This document shows, in pieces, positions 1-7,925 of a stretch of DNA of 36,132 nt. How positions within the stretch are numbered: the first letter of the stretch is position 1; every line of letters begins with the position of its first letter. Under the pieces are notes generated by a model, which had not been told where the DNA came from, made no database searches, and saw nothing but the letters and a program-made list of their open reading frames with translations. Both the position numbers and the translations under genes were made by a program. Source of the DNA: Bacillota bacterium (GTDB lineage Bacteria > Bacillota > UBA4882 > UBA8346); the NCBI GenBank assembly GCA_023435565.1, contig JAEYRN010000025.1, positions 1-36,132 on the forward strand. The letters are read 5' to 3'.

Positions 1-72
1 AACAATGAGCAACATGCAATCGTGTTCTTTGTTTCTGACTCATTGATAATATCATCCTTCCATTTTACACCA

Positions 73-120
73 GTGACATTTTCACTGAATAAATTTAAGG
101 TGACATTATCACAGAATAAA
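73..120. repeat. Two near-identical 21-bp direct repeats upstream of ylxM
   Basis: Two copies start at 73 and 100, 27 bp apart. Each reads GTGACATT(T/A)TCAC, then one variable base, then GAATAAA, giving 19 of 21 identical positions. Each copy also contains a small inverted repeat (GTGA...TCAC). A weaker related palindrome, TTGATAATATCAT, lies at about 44-56. Spaced semi-palindromic repeats like these can be subterminal transposase-binding repeats of IS21-type insertion sequences or operator sites. No transposase is present in the window, so the IS interpretation is inference. Confidence 0.6.
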
Positions 121-141
121 CACATAATAATAAATATAGAG

Positions 142-170
142 TTGACAACTAATAAGAGACCAGTTATACT
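142..170 (+). promoter_or_regulatory. Near-consensus sigma-A promoter of the ylxM-ffh cluster
   Basis: TTGACA at 142-147 and TATACT at 165-170 are separated by exactly 17 bases. The expected start of transcription is near 177, about 38 bases before the ylxM start codon. This is the only strong promoter seen ahead of the ylxM-ffh-rpsP genes. Confidence 0.8.
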
Positions 171-214
171 ATTGCTGTTAAGTAAAAATACTTGACAGTT
201 AACGGAGGAAAAGG

Positions 215-586
215 GTGGAGCGATTAGTTAGAACCGGACTCCTCTATGATTTTTATGGCGGTCTATTAACTGAGAAACAACAAAGAGTTATGGAATTATA
301 TTTTTTGGAGAACTGGTCATTAGCAGAGATTGCCGATAATGAAGGAGTAACAAGACAGGCAGTCCATGATCTATTACAACGTAGTGAAAAAACTATTGAA
401 GAATTTGAAGCAAAACTTGGGTTATTGGAACGGTATTCCCAGCAACAAACAATTCTAATTACTATTAAGGAACGGCTCCAAATGGTTTTAAGTAGCAAAA
501 TCGAATCTGATAGTCTTCTTCGCCGGGAATTATCACAAATTAAAGAGCAGATTCTTCAGTTAATCGAGTCGGAAAGCGAGAAGTAA
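215..586 (+). CDS. ylxM: YlxM family HTH protein (SRP-associated, UPF0122)
   Basis: A 123-aa protein starting at GTG 215, with the Shine-Dalgarno GGAGGA at 204-209. Residues about 17-70 form a sigma-70 region-4-like helix-turn-helix; the core LAEIADNEGVTRQAV is easily recognised, and a charged helical tail follows. YlxM proteins are about 110 aa and are encoded immediately upstream of ffh in Bacillota, as here. Work on the streptococcal protein links YlxM to SRP and modulation of its GTPase. The N-terminal LLYDFYGGLLTEKQ is typical of the family. The 97-base gap to ffh shows no terminator, so the two are probably co-transcribed. Confidence 0.93.
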   Translation: MERLVRTGLLYDFYGGLLTEKQQRVMELYFLENWSLAEIADNEGVTRQAVHDLLQRSEKTIEEFEAKLGLLERYSQQQTILITIKERLQMVLSSKIESDSLLRRELSQIKEQILQLIESESEK

Positions 587-683
587 ATAATTGATTTTTA
601 TGATTTTAAAATTCGGTAATTAGTAATTATAAGTATAGAAAAATAATATTGGTTTAAAGCAAATACCAAATGGGGGTTCAATT

Positions 684-2015
684 ATGGTTTTTGAGAACCT
701 TTCAAATAAACTACAAGATACTTTCCGTAAGTTACGCGGTATGGGAAAGTTAAGTGAAAAAAATATTGAAGATTCCTTACGTGAAGTTCGGTTGGCCCTT
801 TTAGAAGCGGATGTAAATTTTAAAGTTGTTAAGGATTTTATCTCTACCGTAAAAGAACGGGCTATCGGTCAAGAAGTGATGAATAGTCTCACTCCTGGGC
901 AACAAGTAATAAAAATTGTTTATGACGAATTGACCCGTTTGATGGGGGATAAGGAATCTCCTATAAAGATTGGAAGCCAGTCCCCCACGGTGATCATGCT
1001 AGTCGGTCTTCAGGGGGCCGGTAAAACAAGTACTGCCGGTAAATTAGGAGGCCTATTAAGGAAACAGGGGCGGCGTCCTTTGTTAGTAGCCGCAGATATT
1101 TATCGACCTGCTGCCGTAAAGCAGTTACAAGTTTTGGGAAATCAACAGGAAGTTCCAGTATTTCATCTGGATGGAGCCAACCCGGTTCTTATTTCTAGTC
1201 AAGCCAGGGAACATGCTCTTGCTTATCAAAAAGATACGGTAATAATTGATACCGCAGGCCGTCTTCATATTAATTCCGAGATGATGGATGAACTGAAAGA
1301 GATTAAAGCAAAGGTCCAACCAGATGAAATACTTCTAGTGGTTGATGCCATGACTGGTCAGGATGCGGTTAATGTTGCCAATCAGTTTCAGGAAGCCATT
1401 GGTTTAACCGGAGTAATCCTAACAAAGCTAGATAGTGATACCAGGGGAGGAGCAGCTTTATCAATTAGATCCGTAACCAAATGCCCGATTAAATTTGCCG
1501 GGCTTGGTGAGAAAATGGATCAGTTGGAACCGTTCCATCCCTCGCGAATGGCCTCTCGGATTTTAGGAATGGGTGATGTTTTAACCTTAATTGAAAAGGC
1601 TGAAGCAAATTTTGACCCGAATAAGGCTAAACATCTCTTTGAAAAAGTCCGGAAGACTGATTTTACCCTTGAAGATTTTTTGGACCAATTACGTGAAATG
1701 CGTAAGATGGGTCCTTTGGAACAGATTTTAGGAATGCTTCCCGGCCAATATACCAAGCAGTTGAAAGGTATCCAAGTCGATGAGAAAGAATTGGTTAAGG
1801 TGGAAGCGATTATTCAATCCATGACCAAACAGGAACGCTCCAATTCACAGCTGATTAACGGTAGTCGACGCCGTCGGATAGCGGCCGGCTCAGGGACTAC
1901 AGTTCAGGATGTCAACCGGGTTTTACAACAATTCGAACAGAGTCGAAAAATGATGAAACAATTTGCCGAAATGGGCGGCAAAGGGAAAATTCCCAAGATG
2001 CCGTTTATGCCATAG
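684..2015 (+). CDS. ffh: Signal recognition particle protein Ffh (SRP54)
   Basis: A 443-aa GTPase of the signal recognition particle. It binds signal peptides of nascent membrane and secretory proteins and docks on FtsY. The N domain covers residues 1 to about 90. The G domain holds the P-loop GLQGAGKT (108-115), DTAGR (189-193) and TKLD (247-250). The methionine-rich M domain fills the C-terminal third, including GMLPG, KMMKQFAEM and the ending KMPFMP. Length is normal for the family. The start is ATG 684 behind GGGGGT (672-677). Confidence 0.98.
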   Translation: MVFENLSNKLQDTFRKLRGMGKLSEKNIEDSLREVRLALLEADVNFKVVKDFISTVKERAIGQEVMNSLTPGQQVIKIVYDELTRLMGDKESPIKIGSQSPTVIMLVGLQGAGKTSTAGKLGGLLRKQGRRPLLVAADIYRPAAVKQLQVLGNQQEVPVFHLDGANPVLISSQAREHALAYQKDTVIIDTAGRLHINSEMMDELKEIKAKVQPDEILLVVDAMTGQDAVNVANQFQEAIGLTGVILTKLDSDTRGGAALSIRSVTKCPIKFAGLGEKMDQLEPFHPSRMASRILGMGDVLTLIEKAEANFDPNKAKHLFEKVRKTDFTLEDFLDQLREMRKMGPLEQILGMLPGQYTKQLKGIQVDEKELVKVEAIIQSMTKQERSNSQLINGSRRRRIAAGSGTTVQDVNRVLQQFEQSRKMMKQFAEMGGKGKIPKMPFMP

Positions 2016-2098
2016 GGATTTTGTAGGGGGGCGCATATAATGGCCCGTACAAATGCCCCGAAATTTTAGGATATATTATTGGTTTAGGAGGTGAAAAT

Positions 2099-2341
2099 GT
2101 GGTAAAAATTCGTTTAAATCGAATGGGGGCTAAAAAAAGACCGTTTTACCGTGTTGTGGTAGCTGATTCTCGAGCGCCGCGCGATGGTAGGTTTATTGAA
2201 ATCATCGGACACTATAATCCCATTGTCGACCCGGTAGAACTAGTAGTTGATAAAGAAAAGGCCCAGGATTGGTTGAAAAAAGGAGCTCAACCCTCCGATA
2301 CCGTAAAACGGCTCTTTAAACAAGTTGGTGTGATTGCCTAA
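2099..2341 (+). CDS. rpsP: 30S ribosomal protein bS16
   Basis: An 80-aa small-subunit ribosomal protein with the typical beginning VKIRLNRMGAKKRPFYRVVV followed by DSRAPRDGR. The start is GTG 2099, fixed by the strong AGGAGGTGA at 2086-2094 and by family length. The nearby ATG at 2097 is out of frame. The 83-base stretch between ffh and rpsP contains only an imperfect GGGGC/GCCCC pairing. Confidence 0.97.
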   Translation: MVKIRLNRMGAKKRPFYRVVVADSRAPRDGRFIEIIGHYNPIVDPVELVVDKEKAQDWLKKGAQPSDTVKRLFKQVGVIA

Positions 2342-2354
2342 AGTTTTCGGTAAG

Positions 2355-2449
2355 GGATGAATCAAAAAAATTTATCATGATTTTTTCAACAATCGTAAAA
2401 TCATCGATATTTTGCAAAAAATATAACCGAAGTTATTTTTGGTTCATCC
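2355..2449 (+). other. Large structured intergenic element between rpsP and khpA
   Basis: GGATGAATCAAAAA (2355-2368) can pair with TTTTTGGTTCATCC (2436-2449) over 14 positions, with one G-U pair. Inside the loop, ATGATTTT (2376-2383) pairs with AAAATCAT (2397-2404). The structure occupies most of the 128-base gap. It has no clean U-tract directly after the outer stem, so it is not a standard terminator. It could be a partial attenuator, an mRNA-stability stem or an RNase processing site that uncouples rpsP from the downstream genes. Confidence 0.5.
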
Positions 2450-2469
2450 TAAATGAGTGAGGTGTATCC

Positions 2470-2703
2470 ATGAAAGATTTGGTTATACAGGTAACTAAGG
2501 CTTTGGTTGATCACCCAGAAGATGTTCGGGTTTTACAAACGGAGCGTAACAACCTTACTTTACTTGAGATAACCGTTAATACGGAAGATGTGGGTAAAGT
2601 AATTGGAAAGCAGGGTCGAATTATTAAAGCCCTCCGCAATGTAGTGAAAGCCTGCGCTATCCGGGACAATAAGAAAGTTTCCGTTGAATTGAGCAATAAA
2701 TGA
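2470..2703 (+). CDS. khpA: KH-domain RNA-binding protein KhpA (YlqC)
   Basis: A 77-aa single KH-domain protein. The RNA-binding GxxG loop is GKQG at residues 46-49, within VGKVIGKQGRIIKALR. KhpA, usually acting with KhpB/Jag, is an RNA-binding protein linked to cell-elongation control in Bacillota, and its gene sits between rpsP and rimM in many of their genomes. The start is ATG 2470 behind GTGAGGTG. It ends 7 bases before rimM, indicating co-transcription. Confidence 0.95.
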   Translation: MKDLVIQVTKALVDHPEDVRVLQTERNNLTLLEITVNTEDVGKVIGKQGRIIKALRNVVKACAIRDNKKVSVELSNK

Positions 2704-2710
2704 GGTAACA

Positions 2711-3226
2711 ATGGACGAGCAGGATTTAATTTCGGTCGGTGAGATTATTAAGGCTCAGGGAATCCGGGGTGAAGTTAAAGTGATTCCCCACACCGACAAT
2801 ATAAATCGTTTTGGTCAAATTCAACGGGTTTTCTTTAAAGACATCACTGGATGGTGTGAATTAAAGATCCAAGGTTATCGTGAATTTAATGGATTTGTTT
2901 TATTGAAGTTTTTTGGGATAGATGACCTTACCGCTGCTAATTCCTTAGGACGGGGTCTAATATTAATTCCCCGTTCCGAAAGACCGGAACTTCAAGATGG
3001 TCGGTATTATTATGATCAGATTGAAGGTTTAAAGGTTTTTACTACTGATGGAAAGTACCTGGGAGCGATTGTCCGCATTTTGGAAACCGGGGCCAATGAT
3101 GTATATGTTGTCAAGGACGGGCCGCGGGAAACATTGATACCGGCTTTGAAAAGTGTTATTAAGGAGATCGACCTCAAGCAAACCAGAATGTTAGTAGAAC
3201 CCCTTTTGGGTCTGCTGGAGGAGTAA
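2711..3226 (+). CDS. rimM: Ribosome maturation factor RimM
   Basis: A 171-aa factor needed for 16S rRNA processing and 30S head assembly. It binds uS19. The N-terminal RimM domain starts ISVGEIIKAQGIRGEVKV. A PRC-barrel domain follows (about residues 97-168, from YYYDQIEGLKV through ETGANDVYVV to the ILIP-type end). Start ATG 2711 follows TGAGG. Only 4 bases separate it from trmD, so the pair is likely translationally linked. Confidence 0.96.
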   Translation: MDEQDLISVGEIIKAQGIRGEVKVIPHTDNINRFGQIQRVFFKDITGWCELKIQGYREFNGFVLLKFFGIDDLTAANSLGRGLILIPRSERPELQDGRYYYDQIEGLKVFTTDGKYLGAIVRILETGANDVYVVKDGPRETLIPALKSVIKEIDLKQTRMLVEPLLGLLEE

Positions 3227-3230
3227 AGGC

Positions 3231-3989
3231 ATGTTGCTCCAAATCTTGACGTTATTTCCGGAGATGTTTAGCGGTCCTTTTCAGAGTAGTATTCTCAAAC
3301 GGGCTCAAGAACAAGGGTTAGTTGAATTTCGCATTTGGAATTTTCGCGATTATACTACCGATAAACACCGTACGGTTGACGATGTTCCTTATGGCGGCGG
3401 CGATGGTATGGTTTTAAAGCCGGAACCGATCATTAGTTGTTTAAAGGCTGTTAAAAAAGATAGTCCGCCAGCGAAAGTGATATTGCTCACTCCGCAAGGA
3501 GAATCATTTAAGCAACCAATTGCCAAGGAACTTGCCTCGGAAGAACATTTGATATTCATCTGCGGTCATTATGAAGGTTTTGACGAGCGGATCCGGAAAT
3601 GGGCCAATCTGGAATTATCCATAGGTGATTATGTTTTAACCGGTGGTGAACTGGCTGCGATGGTTATTAGCGATGCCGTGGTAAGACTAATTCCTGGGAC
3701 ACTAGGGTCGCTAACTTCAGCGGAATTTGATTCATTTAACGGTAACGTTTTAGAGTATCCTCAATATACCAGACCGTTTGAGTATGAGGGGATGACAGTT
3801 CCCGAAATCTTACTCAGTGGGCATCATGCTAGAATTGAAGATTGGCGTCGAAAACAAGCTTTATTACGGACTGCGATCCGGCGGCCCGACTTGTTACAAA
3901 ATCTGTCTCTTTCCATAGAGGAGAAAGAGTTTTTGGAGAAACAATTAAGTGAAAATCAAAATAGTAAAAACCGAGAGGAGGTTAAGTAA
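3231..3989 (+). CDS. trmD: tRNA (guanine-N1-)-methyltransferase TrmD
   Basis: A 252-aa SPOUT-class methyltransferase that makes m1G37 in tRNA using S-adenosylmethionine. Characteristic segments are DDVPYGGGDGMVLKPEP, ICGHYEGFDERI and SIGDYVLTGGELA, the last two forming the knotted SAM-binding site. Length and end are normal. The stop codon TAA overlaps the ATG of rplS by one base, a tight translational coupling. Confidence 0.98.
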   Translation: MLLQILTLFPEMFSGPFQSSILKRAQEQGLVEFRIWNFRDYTTDKHRTVDDVPYGGGDGMVLKPEPIISCLKAVKKDSPPAKVILLTPQGESFKQPIAKELASEEHLIFICGHYEGFDERIRKWANLELSIGDYVLTGGELAAMVISDAVVRLIPGTLGSLTSAEFDSFNGNVLEYPQYTRPFEYEGMTVPEILLSGHHARIEDWRRKQALLRTAIRRPDLLQNLSLSIEEKEFLEKQLSENQNSKNREEVK

Positions 3990-4336
3990 TGAATATTATC
4001 GATACTATTGAGCGTGAACAGTTACGCACTGATATACCGCAATTTAGCGCAGGAGACTCAGTAAAGTTATATGTTAAAGTCGTTGAGGGCGGCAAAGAAA
4101 GGATTCAGGTTTACGAAGGTGTTGTTACCAGAAAAAGTCATGGCGGTTTAAAAGAAACTTTTACTGTACGTAAGATTTCGGGAGGTGTCGGAGTTGAAAG
4201 AACATTTCCGGTTCATTCACCGATGCTGGATAAAATCGAGGTCCTACGTAAAGGTAAAGTACGCCGGGCAAAACTTTATTATTTGAGAGGACGTTCCGGT
4301 AAATCGGCCCGAATCGAAGAACGGCGCGAGGAATAA
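3989..4336 (+). CDS. rplS: 50S ribosomal protein bL19
   Basis: A 115-aa large-subunit protein at the 30S-50S interface. Family signatures include GDSVKLYVKVVEGGKERIQ, the RKSHGGLKETFTVRKIS region and GVGVERTFPVHSP, ending with the basic KVRRAKLYYLRGRSGKSARI. The start ATG 3989 shares one base with the trmD stop. The Shine-Dalgarno GAGAGGAGG lies in the trmD coding sequence. Confidence 0.98.
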   Translation: MNIIDTIEREQLRTDIPQFSAGDSVKLYVKVVEGGKERIQVYEGVVTRKSHGGLKETFTVRKISGGVGVERTFPVHSPMLDKIEVLRKGKVRRAKLYYLRGRSGKSARIEERREE

Positions 4337-4339
4337 TTT

Positions 4340-4425
4340 AGAAGTGAGTAGTTAGAAGTGAGATAGGGACTGGTTAAACCGTCAGTCCCATTATATTTCA
4401 CTTAATAATTCTAGCTTCTCGCAAC
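4340..4425 (+). repeat. Extended imperfect palindrome between rplS and lepB
   Basis: The arm AGAAGTGAGTAGTTAGAAG (from 4340) is roughly complementary to the arm ending at about 4420, which carries TTCACTTAATAATTCTAG. The best-paired part is the inner stem GGGACTG (4366-4372) / CAGTCCC (4383-4389). The 5' arm also contains two direct GAAGTGAG units. It may act as a terminator or attenuator between rplS and lepB, or be a small MITE-like or genome-wide palindromic repeat. The U-tract after the inner stem is poor. Confidence 0.5.
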
Positions 4426-4460
4426 TCGCTTTAGATATCCTAACTAGGGGAGGCCGTTCT

Positions 4461-5045
4461 ATGTTGGAAATTAAGAAATCCGAATATCGCGAAAACATTG
4501 AAGCTTTTGCTATCGCCGTTGTCACAATCCTGTTCATTTTGGTTTTTGTAGCCCAGTCTTTTTTAGTAAAAGGGACTTCAATGGATCCAACCTTGCAAGA
4601 TGGTGAACGGTTAATTGTTGACAAGATTACCTATAAATTTAGGACTCCTAAAACCGGAGAAATAATTGTCTTTAAGTATCCGGGGGATCCTTCCAAAAAG
4701 TTTATTAAAAGGGTGATTGGGGAACCCGGCGATTCGGTTTCAATTCGTGATTCCAAATTATACGTCAACTATCAATCCTTAGATGAATCATATATCCTAG
4801 AAAAAATGGATTCCGATTATGAGAATGTTGAAGTGCCAAACGGTACCATTTTTGTGTTGGGTGATAACCGGAACGGCAGTCGGGACAGCCGTTACCCGGA
4901 TGTTGGTTTTGTACCGCTTAAAAATGTGGTTGGCAAAGCAGACCTTATCTTTTGGCCGTTTACAAAAGTAAAGATTTTATTCAATCCGCATAATAAAAAA
5001 GACGCCTCAAGTACTTCCGATTATTCCGATTACGTTTTTGAATGA
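4461..5045 (+). CDS. lepB: Signal peptidase I
   Basis: A 194-aa membrane-bound serine protease that removes signal peptides from exported proteins. One N-terminal transmembrane segment covers about residues 14-36. The catalytic serine is S40 in KGTSMDPTL, and the general-base lysine is K83 in KKFIKRVIGEPGD. The C-terminal box is GDNRNGSRDSR. The size matches the short Bacillus Sip type with a single membrane anchor. Start ATG 4461 follows AGGGGAGG. A location next to rplS is common in Bacillota. Confidence 0.97.
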   Translation: MLEIKKSEYRENIEAFAIAVVTILFILVFVAQSFLVKGTSMDPTLQDGERLIVDKITYKFRTPKTGEIIVFKYPGDPSKKFIKRVIGEPGDSVSIRDSKLYVNYQSLDESYILEKMDSDYENVEVPNGTIFVLGDNRNGSRDSRYPDVGFVPLKNVVGKADLIFWPFTKVKILFNPHNKKDASSTSDYSDYVFE

Positions 5046-5077
5046 GATAATGACTTAAAATTTATTTTGGACTTACT

Positions 5078-5102
5078 AAACCCGGATAGCCGGGTTTTTT
5101 TG
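5078..5102 (+). terminator. Rho-independent terminator after lepB
   Basis: The stem AAACCCGG (5078-5085) / CCGGGTTT (5090-5097) has an ATAG loop and runs into a T-tract. It lies 32 bases after the lepB stop and ends the ylxM-lepB cluster. Confidence 0.9.
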
Positions 5103-5190
5103 TGTTGGTCGGGATAGTACTTAGGTCGCTATAAATTAATATTACTCTGCTAGGGTTAATTGTAGAAAGAAAAAATTAGTTTAGTATCGG

Positions 5191-5214
5191 ATCGGTTTAA
5201 CCGATGTTTATAAT
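5191..5214 (+). promoter_or_regulatory. Palindrome next to a TATAAT box before the barrel gene
   Basis: ATCGGTT-T-AACCGAT (5191-5205) is a perfect 7-bp inverted repeat around one central base. It directly precedes TATAAT at 5209-5214. No good -35 box stands at 16-18 bases, so activity is uncertain. A palindrome in the spacer position would suit an operator. Confidence 0.4.
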
Positions 5215-5242
5215 ATGGATAGAAAACACGGAGGTGATTGCT

Positions 5243-6295
5243 TTGAAAAGGATTCTTGTATCCATTTTATCGGTTTTAATTTTGCTATCTGTTTGTTTGC
5301 CGGCCTATGGCAGTATCGGATTAGGCACTAGGGCAATGGGCATGGGAGGCGCTTTTACCGCTGTTGCTGATGATGAATCGGCCTTTTACTGGAATCCGGC
5401 CGGTATCACTCAAGTAAGATTCGCTTCTTTGATGTTTGGGATTGGGGTCCAGGGGGAAGAGTTTGATTTTATCGAAGACACGATTGATAATATTAGTGAT
5501 ACCGAAGAGTTGAATCCGGATGATTTTGAAGATGGGAGAGGATATTTGAATCTAGGATTGATTGGCGGGCTTACAACCAAATTTGTGGGAGTGAATTTTT
5601 ATTCCGAGTCAAGTGTAAATACGGAAAAAGATGATACAAATTTGGAAGTTGGTGCTTCAAGTTTTAATTATGGAGCCGTAACGATTGCTGCCACTATTCA
5701 AGAAAAAATATCCATTGGGTGTAATATAAAAAGAGTAGTAGCCGGAGTTGGCGGAGGGTTCGTTGAGCTCAATATTAATGAATTAAAAATTGCCAGCGAG
5801 ACTTCTTATGGTGACGGTGAGGGATTGGCTTATGATTTAGGTGTATTATACCGGTTGAATGATCAAATAAAGTTCGGATTTATAGCCAGAAATATCGGCG
5901 GTGATATTGAATTGGATGGTCAAACAACTGATTATATCACTGACAGTGAAGTAGAATGGTCTGATACCGTAGATTTACCACGAGAGTATGCGGTTGGCGT
6001 TTCCTATCGTCCTTTTAAAAATACTTTGCTTTCTGGTGATATTCAAAAATGCGATGAGCGGGAACCTTTTACACCCGAACAGACCCGGATTAGAGTTGGT
6101 TTTGAACAGACCGCTTTATGGAATATTTTTGCTTTAAGGTTAGGGGCTTATACTAATAAAGGAGAACCTTTAGCGCTTACAGCCGGTTTAGGTTTTAAAT
6201 TAGGGCCTTTGGCCATCGGGTTAGCTGGTGTTAGGGAAGAATTTGACGACAAAGAGGCCATAGAGGGTTTAGTAACTTTAGGGATTAGATTTTAA
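5243..6295 (+). CDS. TraF/PorV-like outer-membrane beta-barrel protein
   Basis: A 350-aa exported protein from TTG 5243. That start is chosen because GGAGGTGAT (5230-5238) precedes it and a signal peptide follows at once (MKRILVSILSVLILLSVC, cleavage near AYG-S). An upstream in-frame start at 5204 has no Shine-Dalgarno and would spoil the signal peptide. The mature N-terminus GLGTRAMGMGGAFTAVADD, then YWNPAGI, is the hallmark of the UPF0164/PorV/conjugal TraF-like group of FadL-related barrels. Alternating hydrophobic beta-strands run to the C-terminus, which ends in LVTLGIRF with a terminal aromatic residue, as in outer-membrane proteins. Its presence implies an outer membrane. The cargo is unknown. 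Confidence 0.8.
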   Translation: MKRILVSILSVLILLSVCLPAYGSIGLGTRAMGMGGAFTAVADDESAFYWNPAGITQVRFASLMFGIGVQGEEFDFIEDTIDNISDTEELNPDDFEDGRGYLNLGLIGGLTTKFVGVNFYSESSVNTEKDDTNLEVGASSFNYGAVTIAATIQEKISIGCNIKRVVAGVGGGFVELNINELKIASETSYGDGEGLAYDLGVLYRLNDQIKFGFIARNIGGDIELDGQTTDYITDSEVEWSDTVDLPREYAVGVSYRPFKNTLLSGDIQKCDEREPFTPEQTRIRVGFEQTALWNIFALRLGAYTNKGEPLALTAGLGFKLGPLAIGLAGVREEFDDKEAIEGLVTLGIRF

Positions 6296-6328
6296 TTAGT
6301 TAATTAATGAATGATAGATTATTGTTAG

Positions 6329-6356
6329 GTAGCCTATAAGCCAGGCTACTTTTTTC
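6329..6356 (+). terminator. Rho-independent terminator after the barrel gene
   Basis: GTAGCCT (6329-6335) pairs with AGGCTAC (6343-6349), followed by a run of T. Confidence 0.9.
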
Positions 6357-6489
6357 ATTTAACAAATAGTCTGCTAAGTTAATGTTATAAAATGCCTTTT
6401 GACTACAGCCTGAGCCTCACTATATGCCTATAGGAACATATTATAGTTCTATATGGCAACAGTGCCAATGGATAGGGAGGTTTATTACT

Positions 6490-6849
6490 TTGAGCGTTAA
6501 TTCTCCGACAGGATTATCACCGGCTAGGTTCCCGGATATTTATTATCAAGTTAGGCCGATTATTGAAAATACTATTTGCGAGATGGATGATCCTTATTTG
6601 ACTTATCCAAGTCAACATGCAGTCGATCGAATGGTCGACTGTACTTATGATAATCTTTTAATGACTTATCCGGATCTGGCGGAACTTGAAGAATCTTTGG
6701 CTGATTCGGAAGAGACCGTAGTTGAAACCCAGATTGGCTTTGGCCGACCGGGATTTAGGAGGCCTTTTCGAAGGAGAGGAAATTTTCGGGACTTAATAAC
6801 GATTTTACTCTTAAGTGAGTTATTTCGCCGCCGGGGGTACTATTACTAA
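6490..6849 (+). CDS. Conserved protein of unknown function, Arg/Tyr-rich tail
   Basis: A 119-aa protein from TTG 6490, selected because GGGAGG (6475-6480) lies 9 bases upstream. The frame is open from ATG 6424, but that start lacks a Shine-Dalgarno. The middle has a helical region with FPDIYYQVRPIIE, YPSQHAVDRMVDCTYDNL and YPDLAELEES. The tail is rich in Gly, Arg and Phe (FGRPGFRRPFRRRGNFRD), then LITILLLSELFRRRGYYY. I recall proteins of similar pattern in spore-forming Bacillota, without an assigned function. There is no signal peptide. It stands alone between terminators. Confidence 0.65.
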   Translation: MSVNSPTGLSPARFPDIYYQVRPIIENTICEMDDPYLTYPSQHAVDRMVDCTYDNLLMTYPDLAELEESLADSEETVVETQIGFGRPGFRRPFRRRGNFRDLITILLLSELFRRRGYYY

Positions 6850-6879
6850 AATAACAAACTATATAGGATCAAATAAATG

Positions 6880-6910
6880 GGGGTTGTTCCAAAATCACTG
6901 GAACAACCCC
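6880..6910. terminator. Strong hairpin between convergent genes (bidirectional terminator)
   Basis: A perfect 12-bp stem joins GGGGTTGTTCCA (6880-6891) and TGGAACAACCCC (6899-6910) around a 7-base loop. The sequence after it on the minus strand is ATTTATTTG, so it best serves the minus-strand barrel gene. It may also stop the plus-strand 119-aa gene. Confidence 0.8.
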
Positions 6911-6940
6911 AACTCATATAAATTTAGGTGAATACCTTAT

Positions 6941-7885
6941 TTAGAAAGCCATTTTACAATAGAATAGAGTGGCCCAATCCCCATTATCAGTGACTGTTTC
7001 GACTAAGCCAATATCTGCACTAACTAGATACAGAACCACGCCTGCTCCAATACTACTATTAAACCTTATGTTATCGGTTTTTTCACCGGGCGCGAGAACA
7101 TCGCCACCATCAATAAAGACGACTCCATTTAAAGCGCTTAGAAATGAACTTTCTTTATAGCGAAATAGTGGATATTGCTGTTCCAAAGTTATTGCAACCA
7201 AACGATCTCCGATTATGGTTTCTTCAGGATACCCACGGACAAAATCGGTTAAATCATAAAATGGCTCAACCAAGTCATCCTGCTTAATATAACCAAGGGT
7301 AGTAATTATCTTGAAATCATTATACTTTAACGGTAAGATCAGCTTCCCGACGGAAAATGTTGCATTGGAGTTTTCAGCGCGTCCGGCTGTTAACTCTGTA
7401 AAGATATCCGCTTTCCAGCTTCCATTATCATATAACGGCTGGTGATAATTTACAAGAATAAAATTAACATCTATATCTTCCCGTTCATCAGAGCTTACTT
7501 CGCCGCCGAACAATGAAACTGAAATACTTTGGTCCGGTGTAAATGCATAAGCAATGTTTCCTTCAAAGCCCTTTTGATCAAGATATCCCGGTATTCCATG
7601 AACTACCCAAAAGCCATAATTGAAATCATATTTGACTTTGTCATAAGTGAATGATGTCCCAAGATGTTTGAATATTTCGGCGTTATCCAGACCGATTGCC
7701 GCTCCGATGTAAGAAGCGATGGAAGTGTTCCAATTATAATAATAATCTACTCCAAGTAAATTATCTTCCAACGGCCAGATTGGAATAATTTCAGCTTTAG
7801 CTATTGAAACATTTGTTATTAGCATAATTAAAGTTAATCCTAAAATAGGGCACATTTTTTTGAACATTTTAAGTAATTTATTCAT
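6941..7885 (-). CDS. Omp85-like outer-membrane barrel without POTRA domains
   Basis: A 314-aa protein from ATG 7885, preceded by GAGG; an upstream TTG at 7906 has no Shine-Dalgarno. An N-terminal signal peptide (MNKLLKMFKKMCPILGLTL..., cleavage near AKA-E) is followed by a predicted all-beta region. The C-terminal half has VRGYPEETIIGDRL, then LEQQYPLF, GVVFIDGGDVL and IGAGVVLYL. These match the order of conserved segments in Omp85/BamA-family barrels (VRGY of the lid loop, then E.R.P, FxDxGxV and G.G). No POTRA repeats fit in the remaining length, so it is a minimal barrel. It is the last gene of the NapH-like operon. Substrate unknown. Confidence 0.65.
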   Translation of the reverse strand: MNKLLKMFKKMCPILGLTLIMLITNVSIAKAEIIPIWPLEDNLLGVDYYYNWNTSIASYIGAAIGLDNAEIFKHLGTSFTYDKVKYDFNYGFWVVHGIPGYLDQKGFEGNIAYAFTPDQSISVSLFGGEVSSDEREDIDVNFILVNYHQPLYDNGSWKADIFTELTAGRAENSNATFSVGKLILPLKYNDFKIITTLGYIKQDDLVEPFYDLTDFVRGYPEETIIGDRLVAITLEQQYPLFRYKESSFLSALNGVVFIDGGDVLAPGEKTDNIRFNSSIGAGVVLYLVSADIGLVETVTDNGDWATLFYCKMAF

Positions 7886-7925
7886 TTCTAAAACCTCACA
7901 TTTCAAAACCGTTATTGGAAAATTA

